Shown: positions 6,388 through 15,311, counted from the first letter of the stretch. The stretch: DNA of 22,891 nucleotides from an uncultured Eubacteriales bacterium (GCA_902766915.1 CACXFN010000156.1:1-22891), one strand, 5' to 3'. Notes: generated by a model from the letters alone, not told the origin. A program made the numbers and translations.

Positions 6388-7851
6388 TTATGCGTCTTTA
6401 TACGCTTTCATTGCTTCTTTAAATCTTACCACAAAGTTCGGAAGGGATGCATAATATAAATGAGGATATCCCCAAAGGTGGTCATCACCCATGTGAATAC
6501 AATCCCAAGAAACATTTCCTCTGGCCTTCGTCGCTATACAATCATCTCCATTATTGGTAGAATCGTAATAATGAAACTCGTGAGCCTTTATGGTGGTTCC
6601 CCATTCCAATAGATCTTCCCTTTTATTCTTATCCTTAGAAGCACTGGCATTTTTTATATCAATGTAACCAAACCTTGATAGACTGCCTGTATTCCTTGAT
6701 TCCCCGGGAATCACACCTACCATTGGATACATAGATCCATCTGAACCCTCCATGCACTCCATCAAAAACATAAAGCCTCCACACTCTGCCAAACTGGGCA
6801 TCCCGCCATTAATTGCATGCCGAATTGACTCCAACATGCTTTTATTCCCACAGAGCTCTTTGGCAAATAATTCGGGATAGCCTCCTCCCAGCAAGATTCC
6901 CTGCACATTTTCAGGGAGCTTATTATCATGAAGAGGCGAAAATTCCACTATATCTATTCCTTGATGTTGTAACTGTCTAATGTTCTCCTCATAGTAGAAA
7001 CAAAAAGCCTCATCTCTGGCAACTGCAATTCTAAGCCTTTCCCCAAGGGATTGCGCATTGTCTGAGTTCAGATTGTCATGCTTGTTTTCCAAAGGTTCCC
7101 GGTTTAATATACTATCCCCATTCCTCATTATTTCAATGATAGAATCAAGATCGCAATTCTCTCTAATCATGTGGCTTGCAGTATCCAGCTGTTTTTTTAG
7201 TTCTTCTATTTCATGGGGAAGTTTTAGGCCCAAATGTCTGCTTTCAAGATTTATATTCTTGTTAAACGGAAGAAATCCCAAAACCCTTGTGGATTTTTCC
7301 ATCTCAGCAATCATTTTTTCTATGGCCGGAGCCATGGTTTCATAATATGCCCTACCAGCTCTGTTAAGGATAATACCTTTTATGAGATTCTTTCTATCAT
7401 CTAACAGAATCCCCTTTATTAAAGACAACAACGTCGTATATATACCTTTGCAATCAATCAATAGAATAATTGGTGTTCCTGTAATATCTGCAATTTCGTA
7501 GCAGGATCCTTTTCCCGGGAAAACACCATCAAGGGATATGCCATCATAGATTCCCATAACTCCTTCTATAACCGAGTGTTCCCCTGCTTCTTCAACAAAG
7601 AATCTTTTTAGGTCATCCTCTTTTAAGAAAAAACTATCTAGGTTCTCACTGGGCACACCTATCACCTGCCTGTGAAACATAGGATCAATATAATCAGGCC
7701 CGCATTTAAAAGCCCTTACCTTCCCCTTTGTTTCATCCATATTGTTTAAAAGGTTAAGGAAACCACACGTAAATAGAGTCTTGCCACTGCCACTTCCTGG
7801 GGCAGCAATCATTACTCTTTTTATTCTGTTGGATTTTTCTATCGTACCCAT
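6388..7851 (-). CDS. cbiA: Cobyrinate a,c-diamide synthase CbiA
   Basis: A 487-residue glutamine-dependent ATP amidotransferase that amidates the a and c acetate side chains of cobyrinate. The N-terminal dethiobiotin-synthase-like domain has Walker A APGSGSGKT (17-25), CGPDYIDPMFH (50-60) and EGVMGIYDG (96-104). The C-terminal class I glutaminase-like domain has GILLGGGYPELF (318-329), nucleophile Cys357 in LAECGGFMFL, HEFHYYDS and the GYPHLYYAS histidine (464). Start ATG 7851 has AGGGGA just upstream, encoded by the last codons of cbiT, whose stop is only two bases away; the two are probably translationally coupled. A slightly longer central linker (residues about 245-270) looks unstructured. 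Confidence 0.96.
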   Translation of the reverse strand: MGTIEKSNRIKRVMIAAPGSGSGKTLFTCGFLNLLNNMDETKGKVRAFKCGPDYIDPMFHRQVIGVPSENLDSFFLKEDDLKRFFVEEAGEHSVIEGVMGIYDGISLDGVFPGKGSCYEIADITGTPIILLIDCKGIYTTLLSLIKGILLDDRKNLIKGIILNRAGRAYYETMAPAIEKMIAEMEKSTRVLGFLPFNKNINLESRHLGLKLPHEIEELKKQLDTASHMIRENCDLDSIIEIMRNGDSILNREPLENKHDNLNSDNAQSLGERLRIAVARDEAFCFYYEENIRQLQHQGIDIVEFSPLHDNKLPENVQGILLGGGYPELFAKELCGNKSMLESIRHAINGGMPSLAECGGFMFLMECMEGSDGSMYPMVGVIPGESRNTGSLSRFGYIDIKNASASKDKNKREDLLEWGTTIKAHEFHYYDSTNNGDDCIATKARGNVSWDCIHMGDDHLWGYPHLYYASLPNFVVRFKEAMKAYKDA

Positions 7852-7853
7852 AT

Positions 7854-8474
7854 TTATCCCCTGAAACTAAAGGAAACAATATAGACAGGATTTTCTCCCA
7901 TCATCATATGATAATTGCCTATGGATTTGCTTCTGCTAACACTTACTCCTTCAATTATCAAATCCTCTATTCTGCAGTCTTCTTCGTATTCCTTTATCAA
8001 TGAGGTTAATTCCGAAACCGTTTCTAAACTAATGGCATTGCAAACAATTTTAATCCGCGGATTCTTATTATAAAGACATTCCATGATGTCTCTCATATTG
8101 CCGCTACTACCGCCAATAAAGGCATGGGTGGGAACCGGCAATGTATCATCGTCCTTCATAATTCCCGGCGCAGTTCCGGAAACTATATGTACATTATCTC
8201 TATTAAATTTAACCTTATTCTTTTCTATAAGAGAGATTGCTTCTTCCTTTTTTTCAATGGCTATTACCTTGATGTTATGGGATAATCCTGCCGCCTCTAT
8301 GGCAATGGAACCAGTTCCGCTCCCAATATCATAGAGAACAGAATCATTGGTAAGGCCCAATCTTATTATGCTTAGATGCCTGACGGAGGACTTGGTCATG
8401 GGCACCTTATCTCTTTCGAATTCATCATCTTTTATTATAGGAAATATAAGTTTATTATCGCTATCCAACATCAT
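7854..8474 (-). CDS. cbiT: Cobalt-precorrin-6B C15-methyltransferase (decarboxylating) CbiT
   Basis: A 206-residue SAM-dependent methyltransferase of the Rossmann (class I) type. It methylates C15 and decarboxylates the C12 acetate of cobalt-precorrin-6B. The family start DDEFERDKVPMTKSSVR (16-32) and SAM motif I DIGSGTGSI (49-57) are clear, followed by IAIEKKEEA and the THAFIGGSSG segment (116-125). Here CbiE is a separate protein fused to CbiJ, whereas in CobL the CbiE and CbiT activities are fused. Two ATGs (8474, 8471) follow AAAGGGA; the first is used here. A 43-bp gap separates it from cbiJ-cbiE. Confidence 0.94.
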   Translation of the reverse strand: MMLDSDNKLIFPIIKDDEFERDKVPMTKSSVRHLSIIRLGLTNDSVLYDIGSGTGSIAIEAAGLSHNIKVIAIEKKEEAISLIEKNKVKFNRDNVHIVSGTAPGIMKDDDTLPVPTHAFIGGSSGNMRDIMECLYNKNPRIKIVCNAISLETVSELTSLIKEYEEDCRIEDLIIEGVSVSRSKSIGNYHMMMGENPVYIVSFSFRG

Positions 8475-8517
8475 TTCATCCCTTTGCTATAATCAATTAT
8501 AATTCCACACAATTCAT

Positions 8518-10011
8518 TTAGGAAATACTCATTATTAACGAAACGTATAGACCTTCCGGCAATTCATTTAAACTGATATCTGTGCTATCCCGGTCACCTG
8601 CTATAAGTTCTGTTATAGTTTCCTTTGGATATGACAGTTCGTAGCCCAAAATCACTTTATACTTTTTCCCCTCACGAGCCGCCTTTTTCCTTAGCTCTTC
8701 GATTATTAACCCAACATCTTCTTTACCTGAAAGAAGGGTAAATACTTTCTCATTCTTTTCAATATCCTCAAGCAGTTTGTCCATATACTCCTTATTCCCG
8801 GACCTTCCATGTATGCTGGTTATAACCGAGTCCGAATAACCAATTCCGATTCTTGAGGCAAAGAATGATACAGAGGATATTCCAGGAACAATTTCAATAT
8901 CAAAGGTAAAATCGTTGTCAGCATACTCCAAAAGACCTTCTTCCAGTGCATATCTCATTTTTTCCGCACCGCTATAGAATCCGCTATCACCGCTAAACAG
9001 TACTGCGACCTGTTTTGGCTTCCTGTCCAGAATCACCGGAAGCACATCCCTTGCTAAATAGAATGGAAGAGTTTCCTTGGTTTTACTATAAGGACTAATC
9101 ATCCTCTTAGCCCCAAATACAATATCAGAAGATTGAATTGCATTACTTGCCCTGATTGTTAAGTAATCTTCATCCCCAGGTCCAATCCCAATCAAGAAGA
9201 TTTTGCAATTACAGGTCGGTTCTCCATGAGCGCAATCCTTCTTCCCGCAGTATTTCTCCAGCGCATCCACTACGGACATCCCTTGTTCAGTAGTTGGTCT
9301 ACCTATCACATAAACCGAAATATTTTTTTCAAGAGCGGCTTGTATCTTCTCCGGATAGCCTCCCGTACTACCGCTTTCCTTAGTTACCATTAAGTCAATT
9401 CCAAACTGTGAAATCAGAGCTTTGTTCAAATCCAAGGTAAAGGGTCCCTGCATGGCAATTATGTGATCTCTTTTTATTCCTGCCTCCTCACATAGCCTGA
9501 TGCTCTCTTCGGAAGGAAGAACTCTGACATATAGATTGTTAATACCGATATACCTTTTAAGATCTTTGCTTCCTGTGGTCAAAAGAACATTCCCATCAAA
9601 GGATTTAAGCGCTTCGACACAGGATTCAGTATCATCAAAGAATCTAAGCTTATGCAGGTCTTCGCCATACGTAGCTAAAACATCATCCTGACTGTCCAGG
9701 AGAGCATGACTATCGCGAATTATTCTCACATATTCCCTTCCGGTTTCCTCGCATGCCTTACGTATATTTTCCGTAACGAGATTGGCATAGGGATGCGTTG
9801 CATCAAACACCAAATCCCCATTTTCCAGAATGAATTCTTTCATTTCATTCTCGTCCAATCGACCTTGATGCACGGATACCAGCGGATTCTCCTGAAGGAC
9901 TTCCTCACCATAATCCGTGGCAACGGAAACAATGTGATTAATCCCCGCTTCCGCAAATCCCTCAGATAGCTTTCTGCCTTCAGTTGTTCCACCAAAAACT
10001 ATTATTCTCAT
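8518..10011 (-). CDS. cbiJ-cbiE: Fused cobalt-precorrin-6A reductase (CbiJ) and cobalt-precorrin-7 C5-methyltransferase (CbiE)
   Basis: A 497-residue fusion. Residues 1 to about 250 are CbiJ/CobK, the reductase of precorrin-6A: IIVFGGTTEG at the N-terminus (NADPH loop), FDATHPYA (69-76) and KESGSTGGYPEK (211-222). Residues about 270-497 are CbiE, a class III (tetrapyrrole) SAM methyltransferase: IGIGPGDEDYLTIRA (274-288), FSGDSGFYSGA and PGISSVSFFASR. The two activities flank CbiT in the pathway (CbiJ, then CbiT/CbiE), so the fusion may channel substrate. The junction is rich in Cys: C255, C260, H262, C267 and C269. Start ATG overlaps the cbiH stop by ATGA. Domain assignment is firm; a role for the Cys cluster is speculative. 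Confidence 0.94.
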   Translation of the reverse strand: MRIIVFGGTTEGRKLSEGFAEAGINHIVSVATDYGEEVLQENPLVSVHQGRLDENEMKEFILENGDLVFDATHPYANLVTENIRKACEETGREYVRIIRDSHALLDSQDDVLATYGEDLHKLRFFDDTESCVEALKSFDGNVLLTTGSKDLKRYIGINNLYVRVLPSEESIRLCEEAGIKRDHIIAMQGPFTLDLNKALISQFGIDLMVTKESGSTGGYPEKIQAALEKNISVYVIGRPTTEQGMSVVDALEKYCGKKDCAHGEPTCNCKIFLIGIGPGDEDYLTIRASNAIQSSDIVFGAKRMISPYSKTKETLPFYLARDVLPVILDRKPKQVAVLFSGDSGFYSGAEKMRYALEEGLLEYADNDFTFDIEIVPGISSVSFFASRIGIGYSDSVITSIHGRSGNKEYMDKLLEDIEKNEKVFTLLSGKEDVGLIIEELRKKAAREGKKYKVILGYELSYPKETITELIAGDRDSTDISLNELPEGLYVSLIMSIS

Positions 10012-10748
10012 TTTCTATAGCCCCTGGGAGTAACCAATTTTCCATCAATGATTCTCGTTTGCGAATTCCCAATAAAGACAGTTGTAAACATATCCACTTC
10101 TTCATTGGCGAGTTCTTTTATATTACATACTTTGTACGACATTCCTTCCCTGCCAATATTTTTTACATAACCACAGGGACGCTCTTCCTCTATAACTTCC
10201 ATCAATATCCCACAGGCTTTCTGTAAATAATCATGCCGCTTCTTGCTGGAAGGATTATATATAGCTATTGCAAAATCACCCTCTGCAGCAGCTCTAAGCC
10301 TTTTCTCAATTGTTTCCAAGGGTGTAAGCAAGTCACTTAGACTAATTACCACAAAGTCATGATTTAAGGGTGCTCCAAGAATCGCCGCACCACTTGTTGC
10401 AGCTGTAATACCGGGTATAACTACAAGGTTCCAGTTCCCATCGTATTCCTCAGATATCTCATACATGATTGATGCCATTCCGTATATTCCCGCATCACCG
10501 CTACAAACCATGGCAACTTTTTTTCCCTTCAAAGCTTCATCAAAGCACATGCGACATCTGTCCACTTCCTGTTTCATCGGTGTGGATAGCATTTCTTTAT
10601 CACCATATTTGTCTTTTAGTAAATCCAGGTAGACGGTATATCCAATTATTACGTCACTATCATTCAATGCCCTCTCGGCCTCAAAGGTCATTCCCTCTTC
10701 CCAGCCTGGACCCATTCCAACAATGCTTATTGTTCTTATATCACTCAT
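10008..10748 (-). CDS. cbiH: Cobalt-precorrin-3 C17-methyltransferase CbiH (CobJ family)
   Basis: A 246-residue class III SAM methyltransferase that methylates C17 and starts ring contraction. GMGPGWEEGMTFEAERAL (11-28) is the SAM/phosphate loop region, then DVIIGYTVYLDLL, the family-typical CSGDAGIYGMAS (82-93) and PGITAATSGAAILGAPLNHDF. The last two motifs separate CbiH/CobJ from the other cobalamin methyltransferases. Length is normal, without the CbiG-CbiH or CbiH-CbiC fusions seen elsewhere. The ribosome site AGAGGAA lies in the 27-bp gap after cbiG. The gene ends in an ATGA overlap with cbiJ-cbiE. Confidence 0.95.
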   Translation of the reverse strand: MSDIRTISIVGMGPGWEEGMTFEAERALNDSDVIIGYTVYLDLLKDKYGDKEMLSTPMKQEVDRCRMCFDEALKGKKVAMVCSGDAGIYGMASIMYEISEEYDGNWNLVVIPGITAATSGAAILGAPLNHDFVVISLSDLLTPLETIEKRLRAAAEGDFAIAIYNPSSKKRHDYLQKACGILMEVIEEERPCGYVKNIGREGMSYKVCNIKELANEEVDMFTTVFIGNSQTRIIDGKLVTPRGYRK

Positions 10749-10775
10749 TTGTTAATGTTCCTCTACTGTCCTACA

Positions 10776-11768
10776 CTAATAACCAAGGGCAACCGCAATG
10801 GTCATCCCATCCTTTGCAATCTTTTTCACCAAGAGGCGTCCGCCGCCTAGGGCTGCAACAGCAGCTCTTTCACAAACATTGTCGACGCCGGTTTTATCTC
10901 TCACAAAATCCGAAGAAGAATAATCACCCTCTGTTTCCTGAAGCGTTTCCGAGTCGAAGGTAATCAGGGGAAGGGATAATTCCCTTGATAGCTTTACTAT
11001 CCCCTCTTCACTCTCCTTGATATCTATTGTGGCTATAGCCATGATGTCTTTGATATGGATATTGTTCTCCTCTAAGACCTCTTCCATAAAGGCTCTTAAT
11101 TCCTCATAGCTTTTTCCACGCCTGCAACCAATTCCCATTACCATTCCGGAGTCTATGAAAGACAATGCCAATTTTGATTTTCCGCAATCCGAAACATCAT
11201 CAGTTACAATTACATCTACATTCTCCTTTGGTGGATAATGTTTAACCGATATGGTTATGGGCTTCCCTGTCAGGGCTTTGGTTGAAACTTTTGCAATTCC
11301 TTCTCTATTAATTATTCTCAGATTCTTTTCCCTTGCAAACACATCTACAGAGAAAGCATTATTAATGTCTGTTGCCGTTGTAATGATAGGAATTCCATCA
11401 ATAGCTTCAGCGATTTCTACAGACAGCTCATTGGCACCTCCATAGTGACCTGACAGAATAGGAATCACGTGGATTCCAAGTTCATCAATCACAATAATCG
11501 GAGGATCCTGCAATTTGTCTTTTACAAATGGAGAAATAGTCCTAACAGCGATACCCACAGCACCGATAAATACCAAGGGTGTTTTTTCTTGAAAAGCCTC
11601 CTGGCAAAACTCCATAATAGGAGTCCCCCTTTTATACGGAACAAATCTATAGGCCAGTTCATCTACTATTCTTTTGGCTAAATCTTCCCCCTTATCCGTA
11701 AAATAGCAGATTCTTATTATTGTAGTCTTATCGTTTCTTTTTTCTTTATTATTCAAATCAGCAACCAT
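10776..11768 (-). CDS. cbiG: Cobalt-precorrin-5A hydrolase CbiG
   Basis: A 330-residue CbiG, which opens the delta-lactone of cobalt-precorrin-5A and releases acetaldehyde, the step special to the anaerobic pathway. The N-terminal part has FIGAVGIAVRTISP (67-80) and LSGHYGGANELS (105-116). The C-terminal CobE/CbiG domain has GIGCRRGKSYEEL (212-224) and GVDNVCERAAVAALGGG (294-310). The first 15 residues are charged and probably flexible. Only a weak GAAGAT site precedes ATG 11768, but no better in-frame start exists before the conserved core. It lies 24 bases after the cbiF stop. Confidence 0.94.
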   Translation of the reverse strand: MVADLNNKEKRNDKTTIIRICYFTDKGEDLAKRIVDELAYRFVPYKRGTPIMEFCQEAFQEKTPLVFIGAVGIAVRTISPFVKDKLQDPPIIVIDELGIHVIPILSGHYGGANELSVEIAEAIDGIPIITTATDINNAFSVDVFAREKNLRIINREGIAKVSTKALTGKPITISVKHYPPKENVDVIVTDDVSDCGKSKLALSFIDSGMVMGIGCRRGKSYEELRAFMEEVLEENNIHIKDIMAIATIDIKESEEGIVKLSRELSLPLITFDSETLQETEGDYSSSDFVRDKTGVDNVCERAAVAALGGGRLLVKKIAKDGMTIAVALGY

Positions 11769-11792
11769 ATCTTCATCGTTAATAATTATAAT

Positions 11793-12560
11793 CTATTTGG
11801 CGTCACGAAATTCTGTGGAAAAAGTCTTATCATAAAGTTTGGATTTTTCGTAATCCTTGGCACCTATAGCATCTCCCACCAGTATTAGTGCGGTTTTGGT
11901 AATTCCATTCTGCTCAGCTATGCAAGGTAGTTCAAAGAGTGTACTAATCACCTTTTTCTCCTCGGGCCAGGTTGCTTTATACACTAATGCTGCCGGCGTA
12001 TTCGGAGAATAACCACCTGCCATCAATCTTTCCGATAACTCCTTTATATTCCCAGCACTTAGGTAGATGGCCATTGAAGCATGATGTGCAGCAAAGCTCT
12101 CAATACTCTCCGATTCAGGGACATCCGTACGTCCCGCCATGCGAGTGATAATCAAAGATTGAGAAATCCCCGGAAGGGTATACTCCAGGTCAAGGGCAGA
12201 TGATGCTCCAAAACATGCACTTACTCCAGGACACGATTCATACTCAACTCCCATTTCATCAAGGGCGTCCATCTGCTCTTTTACAGCACCATATACACTT
12301 GGATCTCCTGTATGAAGCCGTACCACCATTAATCCTCTTTCCTTTGCTTCACGGTACTTGGCAATTACTTCATCCAAATTCATTTTGGCGCTGTCGAAAA
12401 TCTCTGCATCCAACCTGGCATAATCCAACAATTCAGGATTAACCAAAGAACCCGCATAGATTATCATATCAGCCTTTTCTATTAATGACCTTCCTCTAAT
12501 TGTTATTAAATCTACTGCACCTGGGCCTGCACCTACAAAATAAACCTTTGCTTTATTCAT
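11793..12560 (-). CDS. cbiF: Cobalt-precorrin-4 C11-methyltransferase CbiF
   Basis: A 255-residue class III SAM methyltransferase (CobM/CbiF) that adds the C11 methyl group. Seen are VYFVGAGPGAVDLITIRG (6-23), IIYAGSLVNPELL, the signature RLHTGDPSVYGA (81-92), and CPGVSACFGASSALDLEYTLPG. The HTGDPS form is typical of CbiF rather than CbiH or CbiE. The start ATG overlaps the cbiD stop by ATGA; its ribosome site AAGGAAA comes from a 12-bp direct duplication at the end of cbiD. Confidence 0.96.
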   Translation of the reverse strand: MNKAKVYFVGAGPGAVDLITIRGRSLIEKADMIIYAGSLVNPELLDYARLDAEIFDSAKMNLDEVIAKYREAKERGLMVVRLHTGDPSVYGAVKEQMDALDEMGVEYESCPGVSACFGASSALDLEYTLPGISQSLIITRMAGRTDVPESESIESFAAHHASMAIYLSAGNIKELSERLMAGGYSPNTPAALVYKATWPEEKKVISTLFELPCIAEQNGITKTALILVGDAIGAKDYEKSKLYDKTFSTEFRDAK

Positions 12561-13744
12561 ATTTGTATTTCCTTTTGTATTTCCTTTTCATTTTTCCACT
12601 GTGTCTTAATGTCCTCAATAAGGTCCTTGGCTCCCGGACTAATCCCCAGGATTCCCTTGTCATTAACAAACATTATGCACTGGACCTTTATGTCGCCTCC
12701 TAATCTCTTATCCAGATAATAGATAATACGACTTACCAATCTGGAGGAAACCCTGTCCAATAGTCCTTCCTCATCCAAATAACCAAAGGCTTCCTCTGTC
12801 GTATTTGAATCAAGAATCTTCTGCAACACTTCTTTAGAGGCCCCCTCCCGCAATGCAGATGCGGCTATTATTTCCATTCGCGAATCCGCCTCATGAGAAT
12901 GAGTATTCATAATACCACCGGCAATTTTGACCAGTTTTCCTGCATGTCCAACCAGCAACATTTTCTTAAATCCCAGTCTAATTATTTCATCACAGGTGGC
13001 ACCTATATAATTGCTGCATTTTACACTTCTGTCCAAATCGAATCCATATGTATCTAACATGAACTTTAGACCATAGGCACCAGGAGCTACAGAAACAACC
13101 TCATTTCCCTCTGCACGTTTCTGCCTCAGTTCAACTTTTATGGTATCAATTAGTGCCTCCACACTCATTGGTTCAACTATACCTGTGGTTCCAATTATGG
13201 AGATTCCACCTTCTATTCCAAGCCTTGGGTTAAAGGTTTTCTTTGCAATTTCTTCTCCCCCCGGGGCAGAAATAATTACATCCAGCAAAATATCTCCCTC
13301 AAAGGTTTCATTGCCACTCCCCCATAGGGACAACACTTCCCCAACCTCTTTTCTTATCATCTCTCTTGGAACAGAATTAATCGCATGGTTACCAACCGGT
13401 TGATCCAATCCGGGCTTAGTGACCACTCCAATTCCTTCACCACCTGTAATCGTAATTGGATTATTGGAATTGGAAGGATCGCGATATTTCACTTCTGCAA
13501 AAATCAGGAGGCCGGTAGTAACATCGGGATCATCGCCACCGTCTTTTCTAACTGCGCATTTCACACTGTCTTCCGATCTCTGAATCTCCAATATTTCAGC
13601 ATCAAAAATAATTCCCTTTGGAGTTTCAATTCCTATTCTTTCTTTTATGTTTCCGGAAAGTAGCATATATGCAGCTGCCTTTGCTGCAGCAGCGGCACAG
13701 CTTCCTGTGGTAAATCCAAACTTTAATTCCTTCATAATTAACAC
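12557..13744 (-). CDS. cbiD: Cobalt-precorrin-5B C1-methyltransferase CbiD
   Basis: A 395-residue CbiD, the SAM-dependent enzyme that methylates C1 of cobalt-precorrin-5B in the anaerobic pathway and has a fold unlike the other cobalamin methyltransferases. Family motifs are FGFTTGSCAAAAAKAA near the N-terminus, KDGGDDPDVT, TGGEGIGVVTKPGL, and LVGHAGKLVKIAGGIMNTHS in the C-terminal half. The GTG at 13744 directly follows the cbiP stop and has GGAAA about seven bases upstream; ATG 13735 is a possible start three codons later but has no ribosome site. The C-terminal end KEIQKEIQI is a small peptide repeat from a 12-bp DNA duplication. Confidence 0.95.
   Translation of the reverse strand: MLIMKELKFGFTTGSCAAAAAKAAAYMLLSGNIKERIGIETPKGIIFDAEILEIQRSEDSVKCAVRKDGGDDPDVTTGLLIFAEVKYRDPSNSNNPITITGGEGIGVVTKPGLDQPVGNHAINSVPREMIRKEVGEVLSLWGSGNETFEGDILLDVIISAPGGEEIAKKTFNPRLGIEGGISIIGTTGIVEPMSVEALIDTIKVELRQKRAEGNEVVSVAPGAYGLKFMLDTYGFDLDRSVKCSNYIGATCDEIIRLGFKKMLLVGHAGKLVKIAGGIMNTHSHEADSRMEIIAASALREGASKEVLQKILDSNTTEEAFGYLDEEGLLDRVSSRLVSRIIYYLDKRLGGDIKVQCIMFVNDKGILGISPGAKDLIEDIKTQWKNEKEIQKEIQI
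12562..12585 (-). repeat. 12-bp direct duplication at the cbiD/cbiF junction
   Basis: TTTGTATTTCCT (+ strand) occurs twice in a row. It encodes the KEIQ-KEIQ end of CbiD, and the copy nearer cbiF supplies the AAGGAAA ribosome site for cbiF. Confidence 0.8.
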
Positions 13745-15253
13745 TTAGTATTTCCAATCTACATTTGCTTCACTAAGCATTCCGTAGATTGCTTCCATAT
13801 CCATATTATCCAGAATCATGTCTGCCAGTTTGTCATATTCCTTTTCCTTATATGCTCTACGTCCCAGGGAATGGGATGTGTCAACTACAAGTCCCTTTTT
13901 TTCTGCCAGCAATTCTACAATTTTTCCGGCTATTCCTTCCCTATCAAAAACCCCATGAACATAGGTGCCACATATATTAGCCTCGGAAAATCCCAAAAGA
14001 GGATGCCTCTCTTCATTCTTTGAAAATCTATCATCAATCAAATAGGTCTCCCCCATATGTATCTCATAACCCAGCACATTTTCTTCCTGTAGGAACCCGA
14101 AGAAATCGGAGTTTACTGCATCCATACAAATCCCTTCAAACTGTTCCGTTTTCTTTTCCCCTGCCAATGTGGTGGTAACCGGAAGAAGACTTAATCCCTC
14201 TTCCATTCCACCTTCCTCTACGCCTAAGGGATCCTCCACAGATTCACCAAGCATTTGATATCCACCACAGATACCTATTATAGGAATACCCTTTAATGCT
14301 TTGTCTTTAATTAGATCTCCCAGACCGGAATCCTTCAGCCATTTTAAATCAGCCAGGGTATTCTTTGATCCCGGAATCACAATCATATCCGGATTCCCTA
14401 AGTATTCTACATTACCGATATATCTAACTGACACGTCATCAAATTGCTCGAAAACATCCAAATCCGTAAAGTTAGAAATCCGGGGAAGCCTGATTCCAAC
14501 AATGTCTATTTTTTTTGCAATTCTTTTATTGAACCTTGATGTAAGGGAATCCTCATCATCCAGGTTTAAACTCATATAGGGAAGAACTCCCACGAAGGGA
14601 ACAGGCATTTTATCACTCATCATCTCTATGCCTGGATCCAATAGGGTTTTATCTCCCCTGAATTTATTAATTACAACACCTTTTAGCAATTCTTTTTCTC
14701 TTTCAGACAGGAGCATATATGTTCCATAAAGCTGAGCAAATACACCACCCCTATCAATATCCCCCAGGAGAATAACCGGAGCATCCACCATATCAGCCAG
14801 GCCCATATTCACTATATCTTTTTCTCTAAGATTGATTTCCGCAGGAGAGCCGGCACCTTCAATTACAATGATGTCATACTCTTCATTCAATTCTCTGAAT
14901 GCTATATTTATTTCAGGAATTAAGGAAAGCTTGTATTTGAAATACTCTCTGGCAGTCATATTACCGATTGACCTACCATTCACTATAACCTGAGACATGC
15001 TGTCTCCGGTTGGCTTTAATAAAACCGGATTCATATTTACAGAAGGTTCGATACCTGCGGCCTCAGCCTGCATGGCTTGAGCACGCCCAATTTCCAATCC
15101 CTCTATAGTCGCAAAGGAATTAAGCGCCATATTCTGCGACTTAAATGGCGCAACCTTAAATCCGTCCCTTTTAAAGATTCTACAAAGTCCGGCAACTATT
15201 AAACTTTTTCCTGCATTGGACATGGTTCCTTGAACCATCATTACTTTCGCCAT
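13745..15253 (-). CDS. cbiP: Cobyric acid synthase CbiP (CobQ)
   Basis: A 502-residue glutamine-dependent amidotransferase that amidates four side chains of adenosylcobyrinate a,c-diamide. The ATP domain has VQGTMSNAGKS (7-17), FKSQNMALNS (37-46) and LLKPTGDSMSQV (78-89), the last two typical of CobQ/CbiP rather than CbiA. The C-terminal glutaminase domain has IPGSKNTLADL (293-303), nucleophile Cys329 in IIGICGGYQMLG, and YVHGVFD with His433. Start ATG 15253 has AAGGA nine bases upstream. In the pathway it acts after CbiA, but in the operon it precedes cbiD. A 58-bp gap with a 19-bp tandem duplication separates it from the ABC transporter. Confidence 0.97.
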   Translation of the reverse strand: MAKVMMVQGTMSNAGKSLIVAGLCRIFKRDGFKVAPFKSQNMALNSFATIEGLEIGRAQAMQAEAAGIEPSVNMNPVLLKPTGDSMSQVIVNGRSIGNMTAREYFKYKLSLIPEINIAFRELNEEYDIIVIEGAGSPAEINLREKDIVNMGLADMVDAPVILLGDIDRGGVFAQLYGTYMLLSEREKELLKGVVINKFRGDKTLLDPGIEMMSDKMPVPFVGVLPYMSLNLDDEDSLTSRFNKRIAKKIDIVGIRLPRISNFTDLDVFEQFDDVSVRYIGNVEYLGNPDMIVIPGSKNTLADLKWLKDSGLGDLIKDKALKGIPIIGICGGYQMLGESVEDPLGVEEGGMEEGLSLLPVTTTLAGEKKTEQFEGICMDAVNSDFFGFLQEENVLGYEIHMGETYLIDDRFSKNEERHPLLGFSEANICGTYVHGVFDREGIAGKIVELLAEKKGLVVDTSHSLGRRAYKEKEYDKLADMILDNMDMEAIYGMLSEANVDWKY

Positions 15254-15265
15254 AAATTGGTCCTT

Positions 15266-15303
15266 ATAAGCGTCTTCTATTAGAATAAGCGTCGTCTATT
15301 AGA
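15266..15303. repeat. 19-bp tandem duplication between the transporter genes and cbiP
   Basis: ATAAGCGTCTTCTATTAGA (15266-15284) and ATAAGCGTCGTCTATTAGA (15285-15303) lie head-to-tail with one difference. They fill most of the gap between the ABC ATPase stop and the cbiP ribosome site, which overlaps the edge of the first copy. No hairpin with a U-tract is visible, so it does not look like a terminator. Confidence 0.85.
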
Positions 15304-15311
15304 CTTGGTTT

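Noticed and set aside
10469..10963. Open frame of 164 codons on the plus strand opposite cbiH and cbiG
   Set aside because: It has biased, low-complexity composition, no ribosome site and no family motifs, and lies opposite two certain genes.
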